Positions 52,252 to 60,726 of a DNA stretch of 64,000 nucleotides are shown here, piece by piece. The DNA is taken from assembly GCA_035560815.1 (NCBI GenBank), contig DATMYR010000070.1:20655-84654 (forward strand), given 5' to 3'. Position numbers and translations under genes: made by a program. The stretch comes from UBA5314 sp035560815 (GTDB taxonomy: Bacteria; Bacillota; Syntrophomonadia; Syntrophomonadales; Syntrophomonadaceae). The stretch's first letter is position 1, and every line of letters begins with the position of its first letter. The notes beneath the pieces were generated by a model. That model was not told the origin of the DNA and did not search any database. It saw only the letters and a program-made list of their open reading frames with translations.

Positions 52252-53520
52252 TTATGCGCTCTCCACCACCCTGACTGCAATCTTAGGAGCTTCCGGCAAA
52301 ATCCAAATCGTGCTTTGGGGACCATACCTCTTGATGGCATCGCGTAAGGCCTGTTCTATGTCAGCCACCGGGCCTATGAACATGCTTTCCGTGGTGGCTG
52401 GCGGCAGCCCGCTGTACAGTAAAATGTCCACCTTTTGCAGGGTGCGGCAAATAGCATAGGCTTTATGCCCGCCCAGTTCGAAGTGGTGATGGAATCGCTC
52501 GACAATATCCTGAGGGCAGGTGGCTGATTCAATCCATCGGGCAAAAGTTTCCTCACCCAACCCCTCACGGCATTCAGCCACCAGTATGATGATTCCGCCG
52601 TCGTTTACAGCTAAACTGGCTGCATCTAATGCCTTCTGAGCCTGGTACACATTTATATCTTTGGGGTAGCCGCCGCAGGAGGCAATTACGATGTCAGCCT
52701 TACGAGGTATAGGTACTACATTGAAGCTTTCGCAGCTCTTGACCGCTTCCAGCCAGGCCTGGTACAGATCTCCGGCTGCCGCAAATACAATCTGGTTCTT
52801 ACCGGCTATGACAACATTGATAATAAAGTCAACGCCAGCTTTACGCGATGCTTCCACCATGATGTCACTGACCGGGTTGTCCATGTAATTGCCCAGGCAG
52901 GCGCGGTGATCGTCCATCAACTGATGATTGGCTTCAATCAATGCACGGGCTGCCACACCAGGCAATATGGATTTGCGGCCCCCGGAATAACCGGCAAAAT
53001 AATGGAGTGAAACTACTCCGGTGGTAATTAAAAGATCAGCCTCGGCCACCTGACGGTTGATCAGCAATTCCATTCCATTGCTCAAGACGCCCAGAGACTT
53101 CATCTCTCCATCGCAATCGTGGTTCTCTATGCGATAATTCTCGCAGATTTCAGAACCAAAGATTCGGATGTTTTCTTCCCGGCTATGGGGACGGTGAATA
53201 CCCAGTGCTACCACCAGGGTAATATTTTCCCGAGTGATTCCGGCTGTCTCCAACTCTTTCAACAACGGGGGCAGGATGGAGGCATAGGGTGTCGGCCGCG
53301 TTATATCGTTAACAACGATAACTGCATTACGGGCTTGTTTGCTCTGTGCGATCTCCTTCAGAGTCGGAGTCCCTATAGGTTTGCACAGAGCCTCCCTGAC
53401 CATCTGGTCGTTGTCCCCTATCATAGCTGGAGCCGGTGGCTTAACCACACCCAGCAAATGCTGGTCTGGGACATTCAATTCAAGCTGCTGGTCGCCGTAA
53501 GACAAATTAACTTTCATCAT
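52252..53520 (-). CDS. LarA family nickel-pincer racemase (lactate racemase-like)
   Basis: 422 residues. Residues known in LarA are conserved: Asp and Arg of VVNDITRPTP, His in LGIHRPHS, His in VSLHYFAGYSGG, the cofactor lysine in GGRKSILPG and the nickel-ligand His in ANHQLM. LarA interconverts L- and D-lactate, but the family also holds racemases of other 2-hydroxyacids. The maturation genes larB, larC and larE are not in this window. The ATG at 53520 (or 53517) follows AGGTG. Nearby GlcD/GlcF-type dehydrogenase genes fit lactate as substrate. Confidence 0.85.
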   Translation of the reverse strand: MMKVNLSYGDQQLELNVPDQHLLGVVKPPAPAMIGDNDQMVREALCKPIGTPTLKEIAQSKQARNAVIVVNDITRPTPYASILPPLLKELETAGITRENITLVVALGIHRPHSREENIRIFGSEICENYRIENHDCDGEMKSLGVLSNGMELLINRQVAEADLLITTGVVSLHYFAGYSGGRKSILPGVAARALIEANHQLMDDHRACLGNYMDNPVSDIMVEASRKAGVDFIINVVIAGKNQIVFAAAGDLYQAWLEAVKSCESFNVVPIPRKADIVIASCGGYPKDINVYQAQKALDAASLAVNDGGIIILVAECREGLGEETFARWIESATCPQDIVERFHHHFELGGHKAYAICRTLQKVDILLYSGLPPATTESMFIGPVADIEQALRDAIKRYGPQSTIWILPEAPKIAVRVVESA

Positions 53521-53667
53521 CGTTCACCTGCTTATATATGATATGAGTCAAAAAGAGCCATCCCTTTCGACTCAGTTTCTACTGACCTGATGGACTTACA
53601 ACTAATTATATATAAGGTAGCAAAGCCTTGCCAAACAAAATGTCGCTTTTAGCGCCTTAAGGTCCGC

Positions 53668-53700
53668 AAAAAACCCGGAGAGGTTGGTACCTGCTCCGGG
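53668..53700 (-). terminator. Rho-independent terminator after the CoA-transferase
   Basis: Minus strand: CCCGGAG-N13-CTCCGGG followed by TTTTTT, about 25 bp past the stop at 53726. Confidence 0.85.
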
Positions 53701-53725
53701 CAAAATGAACGAATTTTAAAGATTA

Positions 53726-55066
53726 TTAAATCTTATTTGACTTTTTCCAAATACCCTGTGCTTCAGCAGCTTTAATCAGGTCGTCTCTTACGGCGGGATG
53801 AGCGATATTGATCAGCCCTTCAGCCCGCTGCCAGACGGTCCTGCCTTTCATGGCATATTTCCCGTATTCGGTAACAATGTAATCGGCTACAGAACGGGGG
53901 TCGGTTACAATTGAACCAGGAGAAAGACCTGGGACGATTCTGGTCTTTATCACTCCATTTTCTTCATTTGCGGCTGGCATACAGATGAAAGATTTTCCCC
54001 CTCGGGAATCCCAACCAGCCAGAACGAAGTCCAATTGTCCTCCAGTACCGCTAATCTGCCGAAAACCGGATGACTCGGCATTTACCTGTCCATAGAGATC
54101 TACTTCCACCGCATTATTGATGGTTATAAGCTTATCATTCAGGCAAGCTACGGAAGGCTTGTTGGTGTAATTTACTGGATAGGTGGCGCATTTGGGGTTG
54201 TCATCGATAAAGTCATATAAGATTTGGGTTCCCAGTGCAAACGTATAAACCATTTTCCCCGGGTCAACACCCTTGTATTTCCCGGTCATTTTGCCGGCTT
54301 CATGCATATATACATAGGCATCAACCAGCATTTCGGTGTGACAGCCCAGGTCCTTCAAGTCGGAATCGGCAATGGCCATACCGATCGCGTTCGGCATACC
54401 GCCGATTCCCAGTTGGATGCAGCAGCCATCGTTGATTTCCTCCATGATTAACGCAGCTACCTTTTGATCTCTGTCCGTGATGGGTGGCGACCCAAGTTGG
54501 GCCAAGGGCAGGTTGCTGCCCTCTACAATGTAATCAACTTCTGAGATATGAATAGCTTCTTCATAACCGCCCAGGCAACGGGGCTGCTTCTCATTCACTT
54601 CCACGATAATAACTTTGGCCCGGTCACATACCGCCCGGCTGAAGCTGCATTGAGGGCCAAAATTAAAATACCCCTTTTTGTCCATGGGCGCGACCTGCAT
54701 CATCGCCACATCAATGGGGTCGATTCTTTCCCTAACATATCGGGGAACTTCTGAATACTTGATGGAAGAATAGTAGTATGGCTTTCCGGTCTTGCCAATT
54801 TTTCGATCCGCTCCAGAACAATGCCAGCTATGCCAAACAAATGATTCTCCCGTCGTATCGACGACATTGACCTCAGTGGGATAGGGGTTGACCACGCTCC
54901 ATATTTTTACATCTTTTAATTCGTCTTTTCTTTTTGCCAGGGCTTTGTCCAGGTCTCGAACCTGCCCTGCGAACTCTCCATAGTCGACCCAATCCCCTGA
55001 TTTGATTACTTTAACCGCTTCATCTGCCGAAACCAGTTTCTGCCTGTATTCTTCTGCCAAGCCCAT
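53726..55066 (-). CDS. Acetyl-CoA hydrolase/transferase family CoA-transferase (paralogue 2; butyryl- or 4-hydroxybutyryl-CoA:acetate type)
   Basis: 446 residues. Landmarks are IQLGIGGMPNAIGMAI, the likely catalytic Glu245 in GCHTEMLVDAYV, EVDLYGQVNAESSG, ISGTGGQLDFVLAGWDSRGG and ADYIVTEYGKYAMKGRT. These resemble butyryl-CoA:acetate and 4-hydroxybutyrate CoA-transferases of Clostridia. It would swap CoA between acetate and a short acid during fermentation or syntrophic oxidation. The ATG follows GGGGGAG by 7 bases. It is monocistronic with its own terminator and has a 627-bp upstream region. Confidence 0.9.
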   Translation of the reverse strand: MGLAEEYRQKLVSADEAVKVIKSGDWVDYGEFAGQVRDLDKALAKRKDELKDVKIWSVVNPYPTEVNVVDTTGESFVWHSWHCSGADRKIGKTGKPYYYSSIKYSEVPRYVRERIDPIDVAMMQVAPMDKKGYFNFGPQCSFSRAVCDRAKVIIVEVNEKQPRCLGGYEEAIHISEVDYIVEGSNLPLAQLGSPPITDRDQKVAALIMEEINDGCCIQLGIGGMPNAIGMAIADSDLKDLGCHTEMLVDAYVYMHEAGKMTGKYKGVDPGKMVYTFALGTQILYDFIDDNPKCATYPVNYTNKPSVACLNDKLITINNAVEVDLYGQVNAESSGFRQISGTGGQLDFVLAGWDSRGGKSFICMPAANEENGVIKTRIVPGLSPGSIVTDPRSVADYIVTEYGKYAMKGRTVWQRAEGLINIAHPAVRDDLIKAAEAQGIWKKSNKI

Positions 55067-55693
55067 CTAATAACTCCCCCTCTTTCATTCTCTAATCAGA
55101 TGCCTATTTTTCTATTCATTGACATCACATACCAGCAAATATTATTACACCTCCTTCCCTACCGCTGCCATGATATAGATATTTGGCTGGTCCCTGTCAG
55201 GCACCTCCTCCAAGCCTGTTCAACCTGCCAAGGCTGTAAGCTATTGATGAAAAACCAGGGGTAATTCGTTATTGCAGTTATTTCTGTTGGATAGTGGCCA
55301 ATGACCGTAGAAATATAGATGAAGAGTTGTCCGGCCCTCTGCTGCTAAGGTCGTGTGGAAGCCCTTATTGGTTGGTTAAGGTTGCTGTGAGCTGATGGAA
55401 TAGAACAGGTGAATGCGTTTTTAGACCTGATTTCTTGCTGAAGTGACGAATCTCTTGTGTACGTTATAGAAGCAGAAATATTTGTTCATAGAAGCGTGGT
55501 GCATCATGGGACGCTGAGGTTGCCTGTGCTGGTACCAGAAATTGGGTTGGATTTGTGAATGGGGTTCCGTAGAGAAACCTTGTACATATTATACATGTTT
55601 TTTACCCCACCGTCTTCATTTTATCTGTGTTATAATAGGCAGTGTCTTTTTGGGACATAACGGCTTTTATATCTTACAAGGAGGAATAATCCT
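55067..55693. other. 627-bp intergenic region between divergent CoA-transferase and glcD-like genes
   Basis: No credible gene in either direction. On the plus strand TATAAT lies at 55631-55636, about 60 bp before the dehydrogenase start, but no good -35 is seen at the right distance. A direct repeat TACAT (in TACATATTATACAT, 55583-55596) lies just upstream. The middle part shows no repeats I could find. Confidence 0.45.
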
Positions 55694-57094
55694 ATGGATC
55701 CTACCGCCATCAAGAAGGAACTGCTGGCCATGCTGGAACCCGGTCAGGTTCTGGTTAAAGATTTGGACCTGATGTATTACTCTTATGACAGCAGTTTTTT
55801 AACCAAACTGGAACCAGCCAATCCTCTGGCAGTGATCATGCCGCGTTCCACTGATGATGTGCAAAAGGTGATGCGTTTCGCTTACGAAAATAGCATCCCG
55901 GTAATACCGCGCGGGGCCGGTACCGGCGAAACCGGAGGTTGTGTAGCTATACAGGGCGGCATCGTTTTGGATCTTTCCACCTGGGATGAAATTATAGAAA
56001 TTGACGGCCCCAATATGCAAGTCATTGTCCGTCCCGGGGTGATTCATGCTGAATTAAACAAGGAGTTGGCCGGGCACAATCTTTTTTTTCCGCCTGATCC
56101 GGGCAGCAGTCTAATGTGCACCATCGGCGGAATGGTTGCCAATAACGCCAGTGGATTACGAGCTGTAAAATATGGCTGTACAGAGCAATATATTCTAGGC
56201 CTGGAAGTGGTCCTACCCAACGGAGAGCTCATCATAACAGGAGGAATGAAGGCCAAATGCATCAAGAATGTTTCTGGCCTGAATCTGACCAAACTCATGG
56301 TGGGTTCGGAAGGAGTCCTGGGTGTAGTGACCCGCATTCGCCTTCGCTGTTGGCCGAAACCCAAGGCGCGTGGTATCGCAATGGCCATTTTCGATGATCT
56401 CGACCAGGCGCCGGCCGCGGTCCTGGATACCTATCGGGCCGGAGTCCTTCCTTCTGGGATTGAGATTTTGGACAGCTCGGCTATTGAAGCGGTGAACCTT
56501 TTTAAACCGGAGATCAACCTCCCCAACGCCGAAGCCATCCTGCTTTTTGAAGTGGACGGCAATCCCCCCAGTGTGGAATATGAAGGTCAGGTAATCCGAG
56601 ATGTGGTCGGCAAGAGGGCGCGGACTATAGAGTGGTCTACTGAACCCAAACGCATGGCGGAATTATGGGAAGGCCGCAGCATTACCGCCACCGCCGCCGC
56701 CCGGGTCAAAAAAGATGGAAGTCGCGTTTTTGCGGGGGAAGATATCAGCGTCCCTTTGGCCAAAGTGGCTGATACTTTGCGCGCTATACGCGCTCTGGGA
56801 GCCAAATACGGCATCAAGGTCGTAAACTATGGTCACATAGGCGACGGGAACGTTCACACGGCTCCGGTTATCAATCCAGAAGTTCCCGAGGAAGTGGAAC
56901 AGGTTCTGAAGCTGGTCCATGAAATTCACCTCTTGGCCATCGAACTGGAGGGATCCACGACTGGTGAACATGGCGTAGGTGTGGTTCGCCGTCAATACGC
57001 AGAGCTTGAACACGGCCGGGCCGTTGCATATATGAAAGGGATTAAACAAGTTTTCGATGACAAAGGCATTATGAACCCCGGTAAACTGTTTTAG
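55694..57094 (+). CDS. FAD-linked D-2-hydroxyacid dehydrogenase (GlcD / D-lactate dehydrogenase type)
   Basis: 466 residues. The PCMH-type FAD domain (~40-220) has IPVIPRGAGTGETGG, PGSSLMCTIGGMVANNASGL and MVGSEGVLGVVTRIRLR. The C-terminal cap has NYGHIGDGNVHTAP with metal-type His residues and GEHGVG. It oxidises glycolate or D-lactate and passes electrons to the Fe-S partner encoded next. The ATG follows AAGGAGG by 8-9 bases. The adjacent LarA-like racemase and CoA-transferase support D-lactate. Confidence 0.92.
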   Translation: MDPTAIKKELLAMLEPGQVLVKDLDLMYYSYDSSFLTKLEPANPLAVIMPRSTDDVQKVMRFAYENSIPVIPRGAGTGETGGCVAIQGGIVLDLSTWDEIIEIDGPNMQVIVRPGVIHAELNKELAGHNLFFPPDPGSSLMCTIGGMVANNASGLRAVKYGCTEQYILGLEVVLPNGELIITGGMKAKCIKNVSGLNLTKLMVGSEGVLGVVTRIRLRCWPKPKARGIAMAIFDDLDQAPAAVLDTYRAGVLPSGIEILDSSAIEAVNLFKPEINLPNAEAILLFEVDGNPPSVEYEGQVIRDVVGKRARTIEWSTEPKRMAELWEGRSITATAAARVKKDGSRVFAGEDISVPLAKVADTLRAIRALGAKYGIKVVNYGHIGDGNVHTAPVINPEVPEEVEQVLKLVHEIHLLAIELEGSTTGEHGVGVVRRQYAELEHGRAVAYMKGIKQVFDDKGIMNPGKLF

Positions 57095-57112
57095 TCCAAA
57101 AGGAGAAGGATC

Positions 57113-58405
57113 ATGGATTTCAAAGAATTACCTCCGGTCAAAGAACAGATTATGAAGTGTGTTCGCTGCGGCAAATGCCGGAGTGTATGCCCTATTTTTG
57201 CTGAAATTCGCAATGAGACAGCCGCCCCGCGGGGGCACGTGTTTATGGTTCAGATGCTCCGGGATGGCAATGTTGCCCCGACCCCGGAAGTAGCGGAACG
57301 CCTGACCAACTGCTTGATGTGTGAAACTTGCAGCGTAAACTGCCCTTCGGGCATCGACATTCATGAGCTTAACGCCGCAGCGCGTTCCTATATCAACAGC
57401 CGCAACTCCAGCCTGGGTAAAAATCTTGTTTTTGACACTTTATGGACCAAACCCGGTCTATTAAAAACCTCCACCCGTTTCATGTGGAGCGCTCAGAAAT
57501 TGGGCCTGCAAACCCTGGCTAGAAATATAGGTCTGACCCGCTTGTTGCCGGGTGATCTGCCCAAAGCGGAAAAAATTCTTGATTCTCTCCCCCGGCGTAC
57601 GGCTCGCAGCCAGCTTCTCAATGTCAATCCAGCCCGGGGTGAAAAAAGATTTACGGTGGGATATTTTTTGGGCTGTGCCAGCGATTTGATCAACCCCTCA
57701 GTAGCTCTGGCTACGGTGGACGTATTGACCCGCAACGGCTGCGAAGTCATTATCCCTCCTGACATGAAATGCTGTGGGCTCCCCCATATTGCCAATGGCA
57801 AAATGGATACCGCCCAGATGTTGGCTGCTCATAATGCCAAAATATTTAACAGTTATGACTTCGACTACATTATAACGGACTGCGCCTCCTGCTCCTCGGC
57901 CCTGAGTCGTAAGAACATGGAGTTTCTGCTGGGAGGGCCTTTGCAGGAAGAGGCAGCTTTTGCCTTTGCGGATAAGGTTATGGATCTCACCCAATTTTTG
58001 GTGGAGGTTCTGGATCCGAAGATACCGTCCTCGGGGCTTTCAACACCGGTGAAAGTAACATACCATGACCCCTGTCATCTGGCCAACGCCCAGGGAATTA
58101 AAAGCGCTCCCCGCCAGCTTCTGCAGCGCATTCCGGGCCTGGAATTCGTGGAAATGAGTTTAGCCAACCGCTGCTGCGGCGGGTCGGGAACTTTCAGTCT
58201 GACCCATTATGATCTATCCATGAAAGTTTTGGATAAGAAAATGGAGAGCGCCATGGCAACCGGGGCTGACATTATCGCCACCTGCTGCCCCAGTTGCGTA
58301 TTGCAGCTTCGTTATGGTGTTCGCAGGAACAACTGGAATGCACAAGTGCTGCACCCGGTGGAACTGCTCAGCCAGTGCTACCAGCGCATGCAGTTGAGCG
58401 CTTAA
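57113..58405 (+). CDS. GlcF-type (Fe-S)-binding electron-transfer subunit
   Basis: 430 residues. Two ferredoxin sites come first (Cys16/19/22/26 in CVRCGKCRSVCP, then CLMCETCSVNCP). Two CCG domains follow (MKCCGLPHIANG with DCASCSSAL upstream of the join, then NRCCGGSGTFS with CCPSCVLQLRYG), as in GlcF, LutA and HdrB-like proteins. It would carry electrons from the FAD subunit, 18 bp upstream in the same operon, toward a membrane carrier or an electron-transfer flavoprotein. The ATG follows AAAGGAG by 7-8 bases. Confidence 0.92.
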   Translation: MDFKELPPVKEQIMKCVRCGKCRSVCPIFAEIRNETAAPRGHVFMVQMLRDGNVAPTPEVAERLTNCLMCETCSVNCPSGIDIHELNAAARSYINSRNSSLGKNLVFDTLWTKPGLLKTSTRFMWSAQKLGLQTLARNIGLTRLLPGDLPKAEKILDSLPRRTARSQLLNVNPARGEKRFTVGYFLGCASDLINPSVALATVDVLTRNGCEVIIPPDMKCCGLPHIANGKMDTAQMLAAHNAKIFNSYDFDYIITDCASCSSALSRKNMEFLLGGPLQEEAAFAFADKVMDLTQFLVEVLDPKIPSSGLSTPVKVTYHDPCHLANAQGIKSAPRQLLQRIPGLEFVEMSLANRCCGGSGTFSLTHYDLSMKVLDKKMESAMATGADIIATCCPSCVLQLRYGVRRNNWNAQVLHPVELLSQCYQRMQLSA

Positions 58406-58440
58406 CATTTGTCGGCATAGGAACGGACGGAACGCAAACC

Positions 58441-59166
58441 ATGGGCAAACACTTAGACAAGCTAATATTCCGTAAGGTTCGGGATGCCAACCTTAAATAT
58501 AATCTGGTTGAGGATGGAGATCGCATTGTTGCGGCCATGTCAGGCGGCAAGGATAGTTTCACCATGCTCTATTACCTGGACCTCTTGCGCAAATATACAC
58601 CACTCCGCTTTGATATTGTCCCCTTGTATCTCGATTTGGGCTGGGACAACGATATCACCACTCAAAAAGCTTTATGCCGGGAATTGGGTATGGATCTAAA
58701 AGTGGAATCTACCAATATCGGCCGGGTAGTCTTCCAGGAGCGCCAGGAGAAAAACCCCTGCGCCCTGTGCTCCAACCTGCGCCGGGGTTCGATGAACCGT
58801 ATAGCCCGAGAACTCGGCTGCACCAAGGTAGCCCTGGGTCATCACCTGGATGATGCAGTCCACACCCTCTTTATGTCCATCCTTTTTGAAGGTCGCTATC
58901 GTCTTTTTAAACCTCTGACCTATCTGGACCGAAGCGGAATCACACTGATTCGCCCCCTGATTTATGTCCAGGAAAGGGAAATTCGTTCATTTATTCAATC
59001 CAGGAACCTGGAGCCGGTCGTGAACCGCTGTCCGGCAGACAATAAAACCAGGCGCAGCGAAGTAAGCCGTCTCTTGGATATAATGGAAGAGCAGCAGCCC
59101 GGCATTCGGCGGCAATTTTTGGCTGCCATTGAAAACGTAGACCAGGACAGCCTCTGGCAATCCTGA
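58441..59166 (+). CDS. TtcA-like tRNA 2-thiolation protein (PP-loop ATPase)
   Basis: 241 residues. The PP-loop SGGKDS lies at residues 34-39. A CxxC (NPCALCSNLRRG) and a third Cys (VVNRCPADN) match the three Cys that bind the [4Fe-4S] cluster in TtcA. The family motif LGHHLDDAVHTLFMS is present. The group thiolates cytidine 32 in tRNA, but close relatives have other or unknown targets. The ATG at 58441 lies 35 bp after the GlcF stop with a poor ribosome site; the frame is open upstream into that gene. Confidence 0.85.
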   Translation: MGKHLDKLIFRKVRDANLKYNLVEDGDRIVAAMSGGKDSFTMLYYLDLLRKYTPLRFDIVPLYLDLGWDNDITTQKALCRELGMDLKVESTNIGRVVFQERQEKNPCALCSNLRRGSMNRIARELGCTKVALGHHLDDAVHTLFMSILFEGRYRLFKPLTYLDRSGITLIRPLIYVQEREIRSFIQSRNLEPVVNRCPADNKTRRSEVSRLLDIMEEQQPGIRRQFLAAIENVDQDSLWQS

Positions 59167-59202
59167 GAACATGTGTTTCATTTGCTTCTTCTATGCTATA
59201 AT
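59166..59202 (+). promoter_or_regulatory. lexA promoter with LexA-box-like site
   Basis: AGAACATGTGTTTC (59166-59179) matches the Gram-positive SOS core GAAC-N4-GTTC in 7 of 8 key bases. TATAAT follows at 59197-59202, so the box sits where a -35 would be (about 17 bp upstream). This position suits autorepression of lexA, whose start is at 59234. Confidence 0.6.
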
Positions 59203-59233
59203 TTAGCCAAAGAGTAATGGGGGGGGTGGCAGC

Positions 59234-59851
59234 ATGGAGAATGTTGAGGAACTCACACAACGGCAGCAGCAGATCCTAGATTATATCAAGGAAAAAATCA
59301 GGGTAACGGGCTATCCGCCCTCCGTCCGGGAGATCGGTCAGGCGGTAGGTCTCAAATCCAGTTCCACCGTTCATTCCTATCTTTTACAGCTGGAGAAAAA
59401 AGGACTTCTCAGGAGAGATCCTACCAAACCCCGATCGATAATTCCCATCGATCATTATGAGGGTCTGGAAGTCAGTGATACGCTGGCCTTGCCGGTGGTG
59501 GGCAGTGTAGCTGCGGGAACGCCCATTCTGGCTCAGCAAAATGTCGACTCTTACTTGCCGATACCGGTGGATTTTCTTGGCAGTGGCAGCCATTTTGTCC
59601 TGCGGGTTCAAGGGGACAGCATGATTGAAGCCGGTATTTTGGACGGCGACTATCTCATCGTAAAAGAGCAGGCAGATGCATCCAACGGAGAAATCGTTGT
59701 GGCTTTGCTGGAAGATGAGGCAACGGTAAAAAGGCTGTATAAACGGGATGGGTATGTGGAGTTGCGCCCGGAAAATGCCAGCATGGAACCCATTATCGCT
59801 GAGAGGATCAGTATTGCCGGTAAAGTTGCCGGCTTACTGAGAAGAATGTAA
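59234..59851 (+). CDS. lexA: LexA SOS repressor
   Basis: 205 residues. The N-terminal winged HTH has QRQQQILDYIKEKIRVTGYP, then SVREIGQAVGLKSSSTVHSY. The S24 peptidase domain has the self-cleavage site Ala94-Gly95 (SVAAGTPI), catalytic Ser129 (QGDSM) and Lys166 (ATVKRLY). It represses DNA-damage genes until RecA stimulates its self-cleavage. The ATG is preceded by an eight-G run that serves as ribosome site. It is followed by a strong terminator. Confidence 0.96.
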   Translation: MENVEELTQRQQQILDYIKEKIRVTGYPPSVREIGQAVGLKSSSTVHSYLLQLEKKGLLRRDPTKPRSIIPIDHYEGLEVSDTLALPVVGSVAAGTPILAQQNVDSYLPIPVDFLGSGSHFVLRVQGDSMIEAGILDGDYLIVKEQADASNGEIVVALLEDEATVKRLYKRDGYVELRPENASMEPIIAERISIAGKVAGLLRRM

Positions 59852-59898
59852 AACCATCAGCCTTTCGAACATCCCTATTTTATGAATTACATGCAACA

Positions 59899-59934
59899 GG
59901 GACTCCTAGATGAATGCTAAGGAGTCCCGTTTTT
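59899..59934 (+). terminator. Rho-independent terminator after lexA
   Basis: GGGACTCCT and AGGAGTCCC are perfect 9-bp complements (12-nt loop) followed by GTTTTTC, about 50 bp after lexA; it lies between convergent genes. Confidence 0.85.
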
Positions 59935-59964
59935 CTTATTGAATGACCCTCAGGGCTCGATTTA

Positions 59965-60444
59965 CTATCTCTTCACACTTTCATCTTGATTGTTTTCTTC
60001 TATAGTCTTCTTATGGAAGTTCTCTTTTTCCAACAGCATGATATTGGTGGTCGCCGATGCAATCAGTCTACCCCTGCTATCAAATGCTTCACCGGTGAGA
60101 TATGCGATGGTCTTGCCCAGAGATTTCATGTTCACCCTCACCATCATAACGTCATTTTCAAAAATAGGACAGTGGTAGCTTACACAAAGGTCCACCGTAG
60201 CTATTTCATACCGACCGGTCGATAAGATCACCAGTCCGCCAAAGGTGTTGTCAAAGGCTGCCCCAATAAAGCCACCCTGCATCGATTTTCTTGGGTTTGA
60301 ATAGATTTCCAGTACCGGATAATTGTAGGTCAGGCTTTCTCCTTCCACATATTCAACAAATTCCGGCTGCATCGTTTCCTTACAGTTGGCCGTCGGTATA
60401 GGAAACCGGGCACGCAAGGCCTCAATATCTGTGTACCGTTCCAT
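59965..60444 (-). CDS. PaaI/hotdog-fold thioesterase
   Basis: 159 residues. The hotdog core has NPRKSMQGGFIGAAFDNTFG (active-site Asp and Asn on the central helix), VDLCVSYHCPIFENDVMMV and GRLIASATTNIMLLEK. It is distinct in sequence from the thioesterase at 39953. It probably hydrolyses an acyl-CoA; the acyl group is unknown. The ATG follows GGGGAG by 8 bases. It is monocistronic and convergent with lexA; the 282-bp gap to glnA holds only the glnA terminator. Confidence 0.83.
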   Translation of the reverse strand: MERYTDIEALRARFPIPTANCKETMQPEFVEYVEGESLTYNYPVLEIYSNPRKSMQGGFIGAAFDNTFGGLVILSTGRYEIATVDLCVSYHCPIFENDVMMVRVNMKSLGKTIAYLTGEAFDSRGRLIASATTNIMLLEKENFHKKTIEENNQDESVKR

Positions 60445-60680
60445 GACGAAAACTCCCCATAATAATTCTTTATGATTCCCCTATGTGCACCGCCCCATGA
60501 GAACTTCACAGCTGGGCGTCATTATTTCTGCCCGGGAATGGCTCTGAGCATACTTATTCGTCAATATGGAGCAAATTCCCTCCACAAATTAACTTGTTTC
60601 GGTTCCTTAGTTTCTCTGCTCATTTAGATGCTCGGGTCTTCCCTTTTTCTAAGAGATGATGAGTCCCCATAAACAAATTT

Positions 60681-60706
60681 GAGGCCTGGAATTCCTTCCA
60701 GGCCTC
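60681..60706 (-). terminator. Hairpin after glnA
   Basis: GAGGCCTGGAA and TTCCAGGCCTC are perfect 11-bp complements with a 4-nt loop, about 20 bp past glnA. The minus-strand tail AAATTTGTTTATG is only moderately T-rich. Confidence 0.7.
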
Positions 60707-60726
60707 TGTTGATCGTCTCTGGGAAT

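Noticed and set aside
58294..58440. Upstream extension of the TtcA-like gene
   Set aside because: It would lie inside the GlcF coding end, and its translation does not resemble the family N-terminus; ATG 58441 begins at the expected place.
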